This document shows, piece by piece, positions 35,273-44,392 of a stretch of DNA of 64,000 bases (position 1 is the stretch's first letter; every line of letters starts with the position of its first letter). A program made the translations under genes and the position numbers. This DNA is from Pelolinea submarina (GTDB lineage: Bacteria > Chloroflexota > Anaerolineae > Anaerolineales > Anaerolineaceae): the NCBI RefSeq assembly GCF_003966975.1, contig NZ_AP018437.1, forward strand, positions 1,178,001 to 1,242,000. Direction: 5' to 3'. The notes beneath the pieces are model-generated. The model was not told where the DNA came from. It ran no database searches and was given only the letters and a program-made list of their open reading frames with translations.

Positions 35273-35947
35273 ATGAAAACAATGGTAATTGGCGGCGGCA
35301 AAGTCGGCGAATTCATAGCCGATTTCCTGCAAAAACAGGGCCACAACGTTGTTGTGGTTGAAGAACGCCGCGAAGAGCTGGAACGGCTTCACAAAGAAGT
35401 TGGCGAGCAAAATGTAGTTTTAGGAAGCGGCACCGATCCGGTGGTGCTGGAATCTTCCGGCATCCGCCAGATGGACGTGGTTGCTGCGGTAACCGGCAAG
35501 GACGAAGTCAACCTGGTAGTAGCCAGTCTGGCTCGCTTTGAGTTCAACGTGCCGCGCGTGATTGCGCGTGTGAATAATCCCAAGAATGCCTGGATGTTCA
35601 CCGATGATATGGGTGTGGACGCGGCTTTGAATCAGGCTGAATTGATTGGCCATTTAATCCTTGAAGAAATGTCATTGGGTGATATGGTTCCGCTGTTGAA
35701 ACTGCGCCGCGGACAGTATTCCCTGATCGAAGAGAAAGTTCACCCGCTCTCGATTATGGCAGGCAAACGCATTGAGGAGATCAAACTGCCGGATCAGTGT
35801 GTGCTGATTGCAGTGCTGCGCAAGGATGACATGATCATCCCGCACGGTAAAGTGGAAATTCAGGCGGCTGATGAAATCATCGCGTTGGCGCATTTCTCCC
35901 AATTGGATGAATTGGACGCAATTTTGGGGCCGGCGGGGCAGCGCTAA
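35273..35947 (+). CDS. TrkA/KtrA-like RCK regulator (second)
   Basis: This 224-residue paralogue has MVIGGGKVGEFIADFLQ with VVVEERREELERL (TrkA-N) and a TrkA-C half (about 140-220, VHPLSIMAGKRIEEIKLPD). It follows the first TrkA-like gene by 12 bases, with GGCGGAGGGACG as ribosome site. Two different RCK proteins in tandem may form a hetero-oligomer ring. A terminator ends the unit. Confidence 0.9.
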   Translation: MKTMVIGGGKVGEFIADFLQKQGHNVVVVEERREELERLHKEVGEQNVVLGSGTDPVVLESSGIRQMDVVAAVTGKDEVNLVVASLARFEFNVPRVIARVNNPKNAWMFTDDMGVDAALNQAELIGHLILEEMSLGDMVPLLKLRRGQYSLIEEKVHPLSIMAGKRIEEIKLPDQCVLIAVLRKDDMIIPHGKVEIQAADEIIALAHFSQLDELDAILGPAGQR

Positions 35948-35969
35948 ATTCCCTCGGATTTTGAAAATT

Positions 35970-36003
35970 AAAGGACTTTATTCAAAAAATAAAGTCCTTT
36001 TTT
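35970..36003 (+). terminator. Terminator of the ATPase-TrkA operon
   Basis: A perfect 13-bp stem (AAAGGACTTTATT at 35970-35982, complement at 35988-36000) with a CAAAA loop and six T. Confidence 0.9.
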
Positions 36004-36072
36004 CTTACACCCTTCTTACAGCATAAAATCATAATTTGTCTTATCCTATCCTGGACTTACAAGGAAACTGTC

Positions 36073-37206
36073 ATGCGAAAGATTACAACATTTATACTGA
36101 TCACCCTATTGGTGTTTGGCAGTGCCATTTTGGGTGCTTTTATTGGTGCTTCAGTGGCGACCAATCGGGCCACTGCCGGTACGACAACGGAAAATGTTCA
36201 GATTCAACCCGTATCTTCCTCCTCCGGTATCAGCCAAATTACGATTTCGTCCAGCAATATTAGCACCACAATTACGCAGGTAGTAGAAAAAGTCCAACCG
36301 ACTGTCGTGACCGTGGTGGGCACGACTCCCGGCCAGATGACCTTTTTCGGTTATTCGGGTGACTCGACTGTCAGCGGCAGCGGCGTGATCATCACACAGG
36401 ATGGCTATATCCTGACCAACAATCATGTAGTGGAGGATACCAACGAACTCACAGTCATCCTCAGCGATGGCTCTGAGCTGGGCGCAACCGTGGTGAGCAC
36501 TGACAGCTTTGCCGATCTGGCTGTTCTCAAGGTGGAAGGCGATATGCCGAGTGTGGCGGTGTTGGGCAATTCGGACAACCTCAAACCGGGCGAGACTGTG
36601 ATCGCGATTGGTTCACCGCTGGGCGATTTCCGCAACAGCGTCACGGTGGGTGTGGTCAGCGCTACCGGCCGTTCGTTGGATACCGGCAAAGGTTATGAGA
36701 TGGAAAACCTGATCCAAACCGATGCGGCTATCAACAGCGGCAATTCCGGCGGCCCGTTGGTGAATCTGGCCGGCGAAGTGGTGGGTATCAACTCCGCGGT
36801 GGTACGCGGCAGCAGTACATCGGCAATTGCCGAAGGACTTGGTTTTGCCATTCCTTCCAATACGGCTTTGCTCATCAGCCAACAGATCATCACCAAAGGC
36901 TATTTTGCGCGGCCTTATATGGGTGTCAGTATTCAACAGATTGATCCTTCCACCGCGGCCCGCTATAACCTGCCGGTGGAATGGGGCGCCTATGTCACGC
37001 GTGTGGGCAGCGGATCCCCGGCTGAAAGCGCCGGAATTCGCCAGGGCGACATCATTGTGCGTATGGGCGATTTGCATTTCGACGAGGATACCCAATTTGT
37101 CAATGCGCTATTCAATTATCAGCCCGGTGATGTGGTGGAGGTTGAAGTTGTGCGCAATAATGCGCACATCACCATGCAGGTGACATTAACCGAAATGAGT
37201 TACTAA
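36073..37206 (+). CDS. HtrA/DegP-like S1C serine protease with PDZ domain
   Basis: This 377-residue protein has one N-terminal membrane helix (about 5-27), a Thr/Ser-rich linker, a trypsin-like domain and one PDZ domain (about 280-375). The catalytic triad is His118 (LTNNHVVED), Asp148 (DSFADLAVLKV) and Ser225 (NSGNSGGPL). It is expected to degrade or refold damaged extracytoplasmic proteins. Architecture and length match single-PDZ bacterial HtrA. ATG follows ACAAGGAAAC. Confidence 0.94.
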   Translation: MRKITTFILITLLVFGSAILGAFIGASVATNRATAGTTTENVQIQPVSSSSGISQITISSSNISTTITQVVEKVQPTVVTVVGTTPGQMTFFGYSGDSTVSGSGVIITQDGYILTNNHVVEDTNELTVILSDGSELGATVVSTDSFADLAVLKVEGDMPSVAVLGNSDNLKPGETVIAIGSPLGDFRNSVTVGVVSATGRSLDTGKGYEMENLIQTDAAINSGNSGGPLVNLAGEVVGINSAVVRGSSTSAIAEGLGFAIPSNTALLISQQIITKGYFARPYMGVSIQQIDPSTAARYNLPVEWGAYVTRVGSGSPAESAGIRQGDIIVRMGDLHFDEDTQFVNALFNYQPGDVVEVEVVRNNAHITMQVTLTEMSY

Positions 37207-37253
37207 ACCTCCGGAAACCTGCCGGGGCACGATTAAATAAACAATAGTAAAAT

Positions 37254-37278
37254 AGCCTGTCTGGAAGGACAGGCTTTT
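37254..37278 (+). terminator. Short terminator just before the Cof-type gene
   Basis: AGCCTGTC (37254-37261) and GACAGGCT (37268-37275) form an 8-bp stem followed by TTTT. The loop region carries GGAAGGA, the only Shine-Dalgarno-like sequence for the ATG at 37281, so the same element may end the htrA message and influence translation of the next gene. Confidence 0.55.
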
Positions 37279-37280
37279 CT

Positions 37281-38108
37281 ATGCAAAACACCATTACCCC
37301 TGAAAAAATAAAAATGCTGGTCTTTGATATTGATGGTACATTGCTGGATTCCGAGCAAGTCCTTCAAGAACAAACCCGCACTGTATTGAAGCAATGCCAG
37401 GAAAAAGGCATTTTGGTGACCATTGCCACCGGGAAAAATTGGGACGCGGTACGTCCCCTGGCACAGCATCTTGAAATCCGGACCCCTCTGATCCTGTCCA
37501 ACGGCGCCTTGCTGGCTGACCTTGAAGGAACATTTGAAGAGAAAATGACCATTCCCGGCGAGGTGATGCGGAGCATCATTCGCATCTGCCGGCAGGAAGA
37601 TAAAGACCTGGTAATTTATTTAGGCGACCGGGTCTATATCGAGCACATGACTTACGACCTTTCTTTCCTGGAAACCTTCGGTTCAGTCAATATGATCGAG
37701 GTAGGCGAGTGGGAGTCATTGGGCGATAAATTATCGGACGTCCACAAATGCATGGCGGTGGATCGCGCATCCACAAAACAGCTAATGGAATTGGAGAAAG
37801 GGTTGCGCGCCGAGGTTGGGGATGTATTGGAATATTGCCTGGCTATGCCGGAAATATTGGATTTAACTCCCAAAGGTGCCACGAAAGGCGCCGGTTTGAC
37901 TCGCTTATGTGAAAGGTTGGGACTTTCCCTCAGTAACGTAATGGCTTTCGGTGACGGCAACAACGATATTGATATTCTCACTGAGGCAGGGGTGGGTGTC
38001 TCGTTAGCCAATGGCATGACCCAAGCCAAAGCCTGCGCCGATCTGGTAGTGCCGTCCAACGACCACAGCGGACCGGCGCAGTTTCTGGAATACCTGTTTG
38101 ACCTTTAA
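37281..38108 (+). CDS. Cof-type HAD-IIB phosphatase
   Basis: This 275-residue HAD phosphatase of the Cof type starts LVFDIDGTLLDSE (nucleophile Asp, second Asp two residues on), then has TIATGKNWDAVRPL and SNGALL, a C2B cap, Lys in TPKGATKGAGL and FGDGNNDIDILTEAGVGVSLANG for Mg2+. Such enzymes dephosphorylate sugar phosphates or flavin/pyridoxal phosphates. It converges with the CPBP gene at 13 bases. Confidence 0.92.
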   Translation: MQNTITPEKIKMLVFDIDGTLLDSEQVLQEQTRTVLKQCQEKGILVTIATGKNWDAVRPLAQHLEIRTPLILSNGALLADLEGTFEEKMTIPGEVMRSIIRICRQEDKDLVIYLGDRVYIEHMTYDLSFLETFGSVNMIEVGEWESLGDKLSDVHKCMAVDRASTKQLMELEKGLRAEVGDVLEYCLAMPEILDLTPKGATKGAGLTRLCERLGLSLSNVMAFGDGNNDIDILTEAGVGVSLANGMTQAKACADLVVPSNDHSGPAQFLEYLFDL

Positions 38109-38121
38109 TTTCCGCGCAGGC

Positions 38122-39018
38122 TTAATCTTTCATTTTCAGCAGGATGATAGCTGAAACCACGGTGAAAGGCAGGCAGCCGATTACACCGGCCGGGCTGGGT
38201 CCTAAAACCATGGGGGTCGCGCCACTCACAAATAGTAATCCCAGGGCGGCGATGCCGTTCAATGCGCCGTGCGCGATCACGGCCGGCCAGACACTGCCTG
38301 CTTTCTGGGAGATCCAACCGAAGAAGACACCGATTGAGAGGGTGAACCAAACCGTCATCAGCAGTCCCAACCAGGGATAGCCCCAGTAATCCAGGCCGTA
38401 GTTGTGGCCCATGGCGATGATCGGCCAATGCCAAATACCCCAGATGACCGAGGAAAGCAGTAATGCTTTACGGTTGCCCATGGCAGCCGAAAGTTTAGGC
38501 AGCAGGTATGCCCGCCAACCGAACTCTTCACCGAAAGTGGCCATGGAATTCAAGACAGGCGCCAGCAGCAGCGCCATTGCGGTTTGGCTGATGACGATGA
38601 CCATCGGGTCACTGATGCTGGTGGCATTGGCGGCTTGCAGCTGCGCGCGCAGGGTGGTGAAGTTGGGATCATAGTATTGCGGCAGGATGACGAAGAATAA
38701 CAAGATACCCAGAATGGTTGCCAGACCCGGGCCGAACCAACCGGCCAGCCAATAAGGCCAGCCTTTTTTCAGATTGGGGCTGATAAAGGCGTTCTGCCAA
38801 CTTTCCCTGGTTATGATGCGCGTGAGGATATTAGCCAGGGCCGGTCCCCACATGAACACGCAAGCTTCTAAAATCAGCGCCAATGTGATGCCGGTGTTGG
38901 GGATCAGCTCAGGACTATTCACCAGCCCGCCGGTAAGAGCGATTACAAGGGCGCTGGACCAGGAAATGCCGAATGCCAGGATCAAAAATAATTTCAAGCG
39001 CCGTTTTTCAATATTCAT
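38122..39018 (-). CDS. CPBP-family intramembrane metalloprotease-like protein
   Basis: This 298-residue protein has about eight helices and the three CPBP (Abi/CAAX protease) motifs: FGEEFGWRAYLLPKL with the catalytic Glu pair, GIWHWPIIAMGHNYG, and AVIAHGALNGIAAL. Glu and His residues should form the active site in the membrane. Substrates of bacterial members are mostly unknown; prenyl-peptide or bacteriocin-related cleavage is a family-level idea only. Confidence 0.9.
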   Translation of the reverse strand: MNIEKRRLKLFLILAFGISWSSALVIALTGGLVNSPELIPNTGITLALILEACVFMWGPALANILTRIITRESWQNAFISPNLKKGWPYWLAGWFGPGLATILGILLFFVILPQYYDPNFTTLRAQLQAANATSISDPMVIVISQTAMALLLAPVLNSMATFGEEFGWRAYLLPKLSAAMGNRKALLLSSVIWGIWHWPIIAMGHNYGLDYWGYPWLGLLMTVWFTLSIGVFFGWISQKAGSVWPAVIAHGALNGIAALGLLFVSGATPMVLGPSPAGVIGCLPFTVVSAIILLKMKD

Positions 39019-39112
39019 ACGTTCTTTCTCCTAATCTCTTCCATTATAAAATACAAGGATAATAAAATTAATTATCCCTGTAAGAATCCATTCCATATAC
39101 GGAATGAAATTA

Positions 39113-40651
39113 TTAAAGTTGTTCTTCCTGCAGCTGCGCCAAGGCGTGAGAGATTTCTTTGGTCTGCGGATAGAGTTTACGGAACAGCTGGTAATGGCGT
39201 TCGTAAACGGGCTTCAGTTCCGGATTGGGCTGGATTTCTTTGGCGATGTGCACCCAATTGTTTTTCAGAGTATCCAATCCATCCACCGCGCCGATGGCCA
39301 TACCGGCCAGGTAGGCGTCGCCGTAGGATGCACCGATGGTCTTTTCGGGTACGATCTGGGGAATGCCGGAGATATCGCTGACCATTTGCAGCCACAGGTC
39401 GTTCTGCGTGCCGCCGCCTACCGCTACGCCGTGCTTGAAAGGTGTGCCGGCTGCCAGCATGGCTTCCAGGTTGTGTCGGATGGCGTAAGCCGTGCCTTCC
39501 AACACCGCGCGGTACATGTCGCCGCGCGTGTGGTTGAGCCCAAGCCCTGCGAACACACCGCGCGCCAGCGGGTCGAAGATGGGCGTGCGTTCGCCGCTCA
39601 GGTAGGGCAGCATCAGCAGGCCGTTTGCTCCGGCAGGGGATTGCGCCGCTTCACGTGCCAACACGGCATAGGCATTGTCCCCGCCGCCTTGCTGTTCGCG
39701 GATCAGATCTTTGGCGAACTGGTCGCGGAACCAGGTGGTGGCCGAACCGCTGGTGGAAAGGCCGGCGGCGTACACATAAGTGCCCTTGAACGCTCCCATG
39801 TCCAGCCACAGTTCGTCGGACGGTGTTGGCTTTTCGATAACAAGGATAAAGAAGGCTGTGCTGCCGTACATGATCATCAGTTCGCCCGGGCTGGCTACGC
39901 CCACGCTGATGGCTTCGGACAGCGCGTCCACCGCACCGAATGTGACCGGCGTACCCTCCAGCAGACCGGTTAGATTGGCCGCTTCGGCGCTGACACGCCC
40001 GGCAATCTCGTTGCTCCAGCCCAGGCGGGGCAGCTTTTCCAGCGGGCAGATCTCGCCCGCGAAACGCTCGTCCCATTCGCCGGAATGGATGTTGATCAGG
40101 GGGTTGAACTCGGAAGCCGTGTGGCGCTCGATCACGTACTCACCGGTGAGTTTGTAGATGATGTAAGAAGTGGCGGTCAGGAATTTATACGCGGCGTTAT
40201 AGACATCCGGTTCGTTCTGCTTGAGCCACAGGATCTTTGGGCCGACTGCCTGGGTGGTCAGGCGCATGCCGCCCAATTCCACCAGCGCCTCGCGACCGTA
40301 CAGCTCTTCCAATTGGTCGATTTGATCCATCGCGCGCGTGTCCACGCCGTACAGGATGCCCGGGCGCAGGGGGCGGCCGCTTTCGTCCACCGGCAGCAGG
40401 CAGGCGCCGATGGCGCTCAAGGCCACCGCGCCAATGCGGTCGCCCTGCGGCAGGCGGCCGGTCAGATCTTTAGCGATGCTGACAAAATCCGCCCACCACA
40501 CCCCGTCCGCATCGTGCTCGGCCCAGCCGGGTTTGGAGATGGACATATCGTGATCAGCTCGCGCCTCTGCCAGGATGGTGCCGTCTTCGCGGCATAGGAC
40601 GCCTTTGGAACTATAGGTGCCGATATCAATGCCAAGTAAAAGTTGTGCCAT
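39113..40651 (-). CDS. FGGY-family carbohydrate kinase (xylulokinase-like)
   Basis: This 512-residue sugar kinase starts LLLGIDIGTYSSKGVLC, the ATP-binding loop of the ASKHA fold, then KPGWAEHDADGVWWADF. Towards the middle it has VTFGAVDALSEAISVG, and in the C half MLPYLSGERTPIFDP, AVGGGTQNDLWLQM and ASYGDAYLAGM. This order fits FGGY kinases of the xylulose/ribulose/gluconate kind. Xylulose is most likely, but substrate cannot be fixed by eye. It is encoded alone downstream of a strong plus-strand promoter that faces the other way. Confidence 0.9.
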   Translation of the reverse strand: MAQLLLGIDIGTYSSKGVLCREDGTILAEARADHDMSISKPGWAEHDADGVWWADFVSIAKDLTGRLPQGDRIGAVALSAIGACLLPVDESGRPLRPGILYGVDTRAMDQIDQLEELYGREALVELGGMRLTTQAVGPKILWLKQNEPDVYNAAYKFLTATSYIIYKLTGEYVIERHTASEFNPLINIHSGEWDERFAGEICPLEKLPRLGWSNEIAGRVSAEAANLTGLLEGTPVTFGAVDALSEAISVGVASPGELMIMYGSTAFFILVIEKPTPSDELWLDMGAFKGTYVYAAGLSTSGSATTWFRDQFAKDLIREQQGGGDNAYAVLAREAAQSPAGANGLLMLPYLSGERTPIFDPLARGVFAGLGLNHTRGDMYRAVLEGTAYAIRHNLEAMLAAGTPFKHGVAVGGGTQNDLWLQMVSDISGIPQIVPEKTIGASYGDAYLAGMAIGAVDGLDTLKNNWVHIAKEIQPNPELKPVYERHYQLFRKLYPQTKEISHALAQLQEEQL

Positions 40652-40766
40652 GCTGCCTCCAATGTGGAAATACCTGTAAATTAATTTTTTCGTAAAACTA
40701 AATTATAACCATTTGATTCCCGGAAAATGCGCAAGATTACAATTTTTCTATATTTGTGTAGACATA

Positions 40767-40795
40767 TTGAATTGGCTTGTACGGGTTGCTATAAT
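40767..40795 (+). promoter_or_regulatory. Near-consensus promoter of the AT-rich orphan gene
   Basis: TTGAAT (40767-40772), a 17-base spacer and TATAAT (40790-40795). The start site should be about 110 bases ahead of the ATG at 40911. Confidence 0.75.
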
Positions 40796-40910
40796 GCAAT
40801 TGGAAATTGAGATAAATCGCTAACAAACAATCTCATTTGCATTGATGGGGGATTCATTTCAGCTATTCAATCTCTAAAGTGATATATGTATTTAATCAGG
40901 GAGGTATCCG

Positions 40911-43490
40911 ATGGAGAAAAAGGGATTGCGCAAATATGCTGAGCTATTGACGGTGACGATTATTCTCATTGTAAGCCTGATTGGGTTGGGTGTTTCACAG
41001 GTATATTCACAAACGAATCCGATAGCTAATGTAATGGATAATTCGCAAATGATTGCGGAAACTCCACGAGTGACGACAAATGAACAGGTGACGCCCACAC
41101 CTACAAAAGATGCTTTTGCCATCATCAAAGCCTACTCCCAACTTGGGAGGCCGGATTTAGCTTATGCTCAATTACAGACTGCTATTGTAGAAAATCCAGA
41201 ACAATATCTTAGTCTACAAATATCAACGCCTATTCCTAATGATGTAATCTATAAGGACCATACCGATTCCCCCATGGTCTTAAAGAACAAATTTAATGGA
41301 TTTTTATTTGAAGGGGGATATTACACAATCCTTAAAGCGTTCGAGGCAACTTCGATTTCAATTTTTACGGGAATTTTCTATGTTTTTCTAGGTTACCTTC
41401 TGATTAAATGGGTATGCAAATTCTTCTGTTCCATTTTTAGATGCCAATTTGATATTGGAGATTTTGAAGCAGGTATAACAATTCAATGTACTCCTGAAGA
41501 AGGATTTCAAGCTTTAATCGAAAAAGAAATATGGAGTCTATCGGACAGAAATGGATTGGATAATCGGTTGTTAATTTTTGAGATTCAAGAAAATCCCTCA
41601 TTTGAAAAAGGCATGACTTTCTTACAAGTAAAAGATGTAGGCGTATTGTTAAAAATACTGAATTATCTATTCCCACCAAACATCATCACATTAATGGGTA
41701 CGTTACATTATTCTCAAGAAAAAGGTGGAGGGGTAACTCTCCAATTAGTTAAGAGAAAAAGTGTAATTATTGCTGTGGCAACCCTCTGGCAGAAGGATTA
41801 TGATCCTGGATTTGTACCTTCAGGGGAATCCATGAATTCCGAATGTTTTTATAATTTGGCTGAACCCGCAGCTTATTGGCTAATTTGGTATTTTATTAAT
41901 AATTTTGATGGATATAGGTATAAAAAATTAATTCAAATTATTGCTAAGAAAAATGAACATTATCAAACCAAAATAAAGAAAAAATTGGTGAGTATTTTCG
42001 GCACAGATAATCATGATAGTGCCATGTTTAATTATCGTGGAGCAAGGTTCGTAGAAAATTTTGAAAAAAGGAAAGAAGAAGCATTACCATGTTTTTATAA
42101 TAGTCTAGATTTCGACCCAAATAATCGACAAGCTTTGTTCAATTTGGCCACAACAATGATGCGAATTAGAACTGAGAAATTCATCAAAGATATTGAGAAT
42201 AATACTGCTGGCGATAATATTGGAAGAGATTCCTCGACAGGCAACAATAAAAAGGAGCAAGAGAATTGTAATAAGGACTTAGTTATCGATTATTCCGAGT
42301 CAATTCTCCTGCTGAATACAGTAATTAAGTTATCTTATGAATCATCCATTAAATCAGCTCGTAGGATTGTGCCAACTCAAAAAATAAAGCAAGTGGAAGA
42401 TGCAGATGAATTAATTTCAGGTGTTGAAAAAAGTAGAATTGCAGATTATTTTGATTCCTTGCTTGCTTTAACCCATTACCATCTTGGAGCAATCGGCGAA
42501 TATATCTTTCAATTAAACGATTGTCACCCGGATTATGGCGATGCTCTTATTGAAAGTCAAAGACAATTCGGTTTTTGTCAAGAAATTCTGAAAAATTGTA
42601 TCGATCATAATATGAAAAGGCATGATCAAAAAACAGTCAGGAAAGATGATCAAAAAGTTAGGGACAACGAGAAGAAGAACAAAAATAGAAATGGGAAAGT
42701 GAATATTCGCGACGACATAAAGAAAATGATGGAAGTTGCGATAGAGAGTAATAGTATTCTTGTGAAAATTGTATCTAAGAATAAAGAGAAAGTGGAAAAA
42801 TTAAAAATTGAAGATAATGTTATGAACATTTCTGAAAAATACAACTTGGCATGTCATTATGCTGCATGCGCTGGTTTTTTCTACTCGAGAAAACCAGAAA
42901 TGGTTGAATTGATTACCCAAAATATGGAGAGGGCAAAATATTATCTGAATGAAGTCATCGAAAATGACGAGAAGAAAAGGAACTGGTCTCAAGTCGACCC
43001 ATCTTTATACCAATTAAGGCAATGGATGGAAAAGAAAGAGCTAAAAACCATTTTACAAAAATTCAAATATCCTCATCCATTAGATGATCTATTCAATATG
43101 AGTCCAGTGTTTGTGGAAAAACTTATAAAAATCAGCGGTCTAAATAATAGCGATGCTTTATTGAAAACTTGTGCGACACAAGCTGGACGCGATTATCTGT
43201 TCAAACGCACTTTATTTGATAAAGACTTGATCCTGGATTGGGCTATTCAAGCTGATCTGATGCGAATTCATTGGATAGATGGTTCTTATGCTAAATTATT
43301 GATCTATTGTGGCGTAAAATCTATCTTTGATTTGTGCAATTATCAAGATGAGGAAATTCTCTTGGAAACAATGTGTAAATATAATGACCTTTACCATTTG
43401 GTTGAGAGACTTCCTTCAAAGATTGAGCTAAAAAAGTGGATTGATGATGCTCGAAAGAAATCGAAGATTCTAGATTATTCCAAGGTATAG
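40911..43490 (+). CDS. AT-rich orphan membrane protein with C-terminal helix-hairpin-helix-like region
   Basis: I do not recognise this 859-residue protein as a whole. It has an N-terminal helix (about 12-33, signal anchor), a Pro/Thr-rich stretch, a TPR-like helix pair (AFAIIKAYSQLGRPDLAYAQ), a second membrane helix (about 148-173), then a long charged region with a TPR-like repeat (EEALPCFYNSLDFDPNNRQA) and Lys/Asn-rich linkers. The last 110 residues resemble DUF4332-type helix-hairpin-helix (LLIYCGVKSIFDLCN). GC is about 35% by eye against well over 50% in its neighbours, so it was probably acquired. ATG follows AGGGAGG. Confidence 0.75.
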   Translation: MEKKGLRKYAELLTVTIILIVSLIGLGVSQVYSQTNPIANVMDNSQMIAETPRVTTNEQVTPTPTKDAFAIIKAYSQLGRPDLAYAQLQTAIVENPEQYLSLQISTPIPNDVIYKDHTDSPMVLKNKFNGFLFEGGYYTILKAFEATSISIFTGIFYVFLGYLLIKWVCKFFCSIFRCQFDIGDFEAGITIQCTPEEGFQALIEKEIWSLSDRNGLDNRLLIFEIQENPSFEKGMTFLQVKDVGVLLKILNYLFPPNIITLMGTLHYSQEKGGGVTLQLVKRKSVIIAVATLWQKDYDPGFVPSGESMNSECFYNLAEPAAYWLIWYFINNFDGYRYKKLIQIIAKKNEHYQTKIKKKLVSIFGTDNHDSAMFNYRGARFVENFEKRKEEALPCFYNSLDFDPNNRQALFNLATTMMRIRTEKFIKDIENNTAGDNIGRDSSTGNNKKEQENCNKDLVIDYSESILLLNTVIKLSYESSIKSARRIVPTQKIKQVEDADELISGVEKSRIADYFDSLLALTHYHLGAIGEYIFQLNDCHPDYGDALIESQRQFGFCQEILKNCIDHNMKRHDQKTVRKDDQKVRDNEKKNKNRNGKVNIRDDIKKMMEVAIESNSILVKIVSKNKEKVEKLKIEDNVMNISEKYNLACHYAACAGFFYSRKPEMVELITQNMERAKYYLNEVIENDEKKRNWSQVDPSLYQLRQWMEKKELKTILQKFKYPHPLDDLFNMSPVFVEKLIKISGLNNSDALLKTCATQAGRDYLFKRTLFDKDLILDWAIQADLMRIHWIDGSYAKLLIYCGVKSIFDLCNYQDEEILLETMCKYNDLYHLVERLPSKIELKKWIDDARKKSKILDYSKV

Positions 43491-43648
43491 AAGAGAAAAC
43501 TTATAACCAATCCAAAAATTGATAAAAATTGTATTATTAAATTTGCTAGTTTCTAATGGCTTATATTAATTAGTCGAAACAAAATATTAGTTCTGAAAAT
43601 AATCTACAGAAAACCTTGATTGTTCAAATCATTTCGGAAGTAATCAAG

Positions 43649-44086
43649 CTATTGAGTTTGATTTGGGGTGGGTTTAACCAATGATGGATTCATTGCTACC
43701 GGTTTATGACGAATATATAACGGGATAAAGTGGATGGGGGTGCCGTCCAGAAATAACATAATGTGATATTCACCTTCTTCTTCGAGAAGGGTGCTGAAAA
43801 ATGCGAAGGTAACGAAACCTTTATGGGCTTGCTGATCACCCGGGCGAGTCTTAAATGGAATAACGATGCGCTTGGAGGCTTCCTTGCCGGAAGGGGAATT
43901 GATCTGCGCGCTCAATTCAAAGGCTTCCTCGCCTGTGGTTTGCATTTCCAGCGCCACATAGAGCTGCGGCCAGCGCTGCGGCAGCTTGGAAACGTTGATA
44001 TATTCGAACGTGCCGATGATGGAGGCCTTGCCGGCCGCGTCCACGCAGGCATAATCGCATAAGAAAGCCCATCTAATAACTGGCAT
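43649..44086 (-). CDS. DUF6941-like conserved protein
   Basis: This 145-residue protein starts RWAFLCDYACVDAAGKASI, then IIGTFEYINVSKLPQRWP; this matches a widespread small family of unknown function (DUF6941). It is predicted to be mostly beta-strand, soluble, without signal peptide. ATG has GGAGGAAG upstream. The 158-base gap to the orphan gene and the 306-base gap to the amylase hold no genes. Confidence 0.7.
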   Translation of the reverse strand: MPVIRWAFLCDYACVDAAGKASIIGTFEYINVSKLPQRWPQLYVALEMQTTGEEAFELSAQINSPSGKEASKRIVIPFKTRPGDQQAHKGFVTFAFFSTLLEEEGEYHIMLFLDGTPIHFIPLYIRHKPVAMNPSLVKPTPNQTQ

Positions 44087-44131
44087 GATCTTCCTCCGTT
44101 GTTATGGAATTATTGTACCCTTGAAAGAATA

Positions 44132-44176
44132 ATTGTCATCCTGAACCCAGCGAAGCTGGGTGAAAGGATCTCGGCT
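44132..44176 (+). repeat. Dispersed hairpin repeat family 1, copy B
   Basis: GTCATCCTGAACCCAGC, GAA, GCTGGGT and then GGATCTCGG. It matches the minus-strand copy at 11903-11952, with the hairpin stem conserved by a compensatory change. A nearby GGCCGAGATC (about 44196) is an inverted match to its right end. Confidence 0.6.
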
Positions 44177-44355
44177 TGCTTTCATTAACCTTTTCCGGCC
44201 GAGATCGCCATGCCGCTGCGCGGTACACGATGATAATAGAAAGCACTCTAGTATTCCTTGCTTTTCGAGGAGGATATGTGAGGAGATTTTTCGCTTGCTG
44301 TGGCGCTGTCTGCGTATAAAAGCACTTTGTAAGTGTAAAATCGGATGATTATCTG

Positions 44356-44383
44356 TTAGAAAAAAGTACCCCTACTATATAAT
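44356..44383 (+). promoter_or_regulatory. Predicted promoter very close to the amylase start
   Basis: TTAGAA (44356-44361), a 16-base spacer and TATAAT (44378-44383). The start codon is only 9 bases after the -10 box, and no Shine-Dalgarno is visible, so the message may be almost leaderless. Confidence 0.5.
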
Positions 44384-44392
44384 CTTCTTAAG

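Noticed and set aside
39104..39973. 289-codon plus-strand frame opposite the FGGY kinase
   Set aside because: Antisense shadow without motifs; the kinase on the minus strand is complete.
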